DNA of 7,356 nucleotides from Spirochaetaceae bacterium (lineage in GTDB: Bacteria > Spirochaetota > Spirochaetia > Treponematales > Breznakiellaceae). This document shows positions 7,181 to 7,356 of this stretch, piece by piece (position 1 is the first letter of the stretch; each line of letters opens with the position of its first letter). The notes under the pieces were generated by a model that searched no databases, was not told the origin of the DNA, and worked only from the letters and a program-made list of their open reading frames with translations. Made by a program: the position numbers and the translations under genes. Location of the stretch: contig JAIRTD010000143.1 of NCBI GenBank assembly GCA_031255115.1, positions 1-7,356 on the forward strand, in the 5' to 3' direction.

Positions 7181-7186
7181 TGATAT
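7156..7186. promoter_or_regulatory. Candidate operator: 9-bp inverted repeat over the promoter
   Basis: ATATCATTG at 7156-7164 and CAATGATAT at 7178-7186 are perfect reverse complements separated by 13 bp. Their centres are 22 bp apart, about two turns of the helix. One arm overlaps the -10 box and the other the -35 box of the minus-strand promoter. This arrangement fits a dimeric repressor that blocks RNA polymerase. Part of the symmetry comes from the promoter boxes being AT-rich, so chance cannot be excluded. No regulator gene is recognised in the window. Confidence 0.45.
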
Positions 7187-7269
7187 TTTCCAATACCCTT
7201 AGGAGCGGAAAGCAGACCGAAGACGGAGGCTGAATGAAGAAGACCGAAGAAGAATGCACCACAAAGGCG

Positions 7270-7317
7270 AAAAAGTCGAAGGAAGTTCGCTGAGTATGTG
7301 CTAACAGGTTCTTCCTT
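7270..7317 (-). terminator. Possible intrinsic terminator of the gene ending at 7321
   Basis: On the minus strand, AAGGAAG (complement of 7311-7317) can pair with CTTCCTT (complement of 7279-7285), followed 4 nt later by five U residues (7274-7270). The loop is long (25 nt) with only a weak inner CTG/CAG pairing, so the structure is not ideal. Its place just after a minus-strand stop codon supports it. Confidence 0.35.
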
Positions 7318-7320
7318 AAC

Positions 7321-7356
7321 TTATTTGACTTCGCGGTAAAATTCCTCTTCCGCCCT
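7321..7356 (-). CDS. Probable C-terminal end of a minus-strand gene (partial)
   Basis: Reading the minus strand from the window edge, one frame encodes RAEEEFYREVK and then stops with TAA at 7323-7321. Only eleven codons are visible, so no function can be given. It is called because the residues look like a charged protein C-terminus, a possible terminator follows at 7317-7270, and the next minus-strand gene has its own promoter after that. The region between the two genes (7133-7320) holds the promoter and operator described separately and a purine-rich stretch with no convincing gene. Confidence 0.35.
   Translation of the reverse strand, partial: RAEEEFYREVK

Noticed and set aside
1..7356. 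A novel defence system, mobile element, CRISPR array or tRNA gene
   Set aside because: I found no spaced repeats, transposase or integrase motifs, nuclease or toxin-antitoxin signatures, or tRNA cloverleaf. The content is core housekeeping genes plus one uncharacterised membrane protein.

Overview
This is a compact bacterial housekeeping block of about 7.4 kb and moderately high GC. It looks spirochaetal, probably Treponema-like. That reading rests on recalled gene order (mltG, dnaG, rpoD, a coiled-coil zinc-ribbon gene, then rnpB) and on the look of the sigma factor and zinc-ribbon protein. It was not tested by any search, so the genus is an inference.

Layout. Positions 1-6043 carry six plus-strand genes that look like one transcription unit: the 3' end of a metallo-beta-lactamase-fold hydrolase gene, a 67-codon unknown ORF, mltG (endolytic murein transglycosylase), dnaG (primase), rpoD (primary sigma factor) and a coiled-coil C4 zinc-ribbon protein with a very acidic tail. 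The small ORF/mltG, mltG/dnaG and dnaG/rpoD junctions overlap by 4, 1 and 4 nt, which suggests translational coupling. Positions 6065-6515 hold rnpB (RNase P RNA) with its own promoter. A minus-strand gene (6578-7132) converges on rnpB. It encodes a small protein with an N-terminal B-box-like zinc module and hydrophobic membrane segments. It is visibly more AT-rich than the operon and is driven by a consensus TTGACA-16-TATAAT promoter whose two boxes lie inside a 9-bp perfect inverted repeat. The last 36 nt appear to be the end of another minus-strand gene, followed by a possible terminator.

How the genes fit together. The operon is a variant of the classical macromolecular-synthesis operon, joining replication priming (DnaG), transcription initiation (RpoD) and, here, cell-wall chain termination (MltG). 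RNase P adds tRNA maturation next door. I see no mobile element, CRISPR array, tRNA gene, phage gene or defence system. Most of the window is ordinary core genome. The points most worth a second look are the candidate operator over the minus-strand promoter, the acidic zinc-ribbon protein between rpoD and rnpB, and the unexplained 67-codon ORF.
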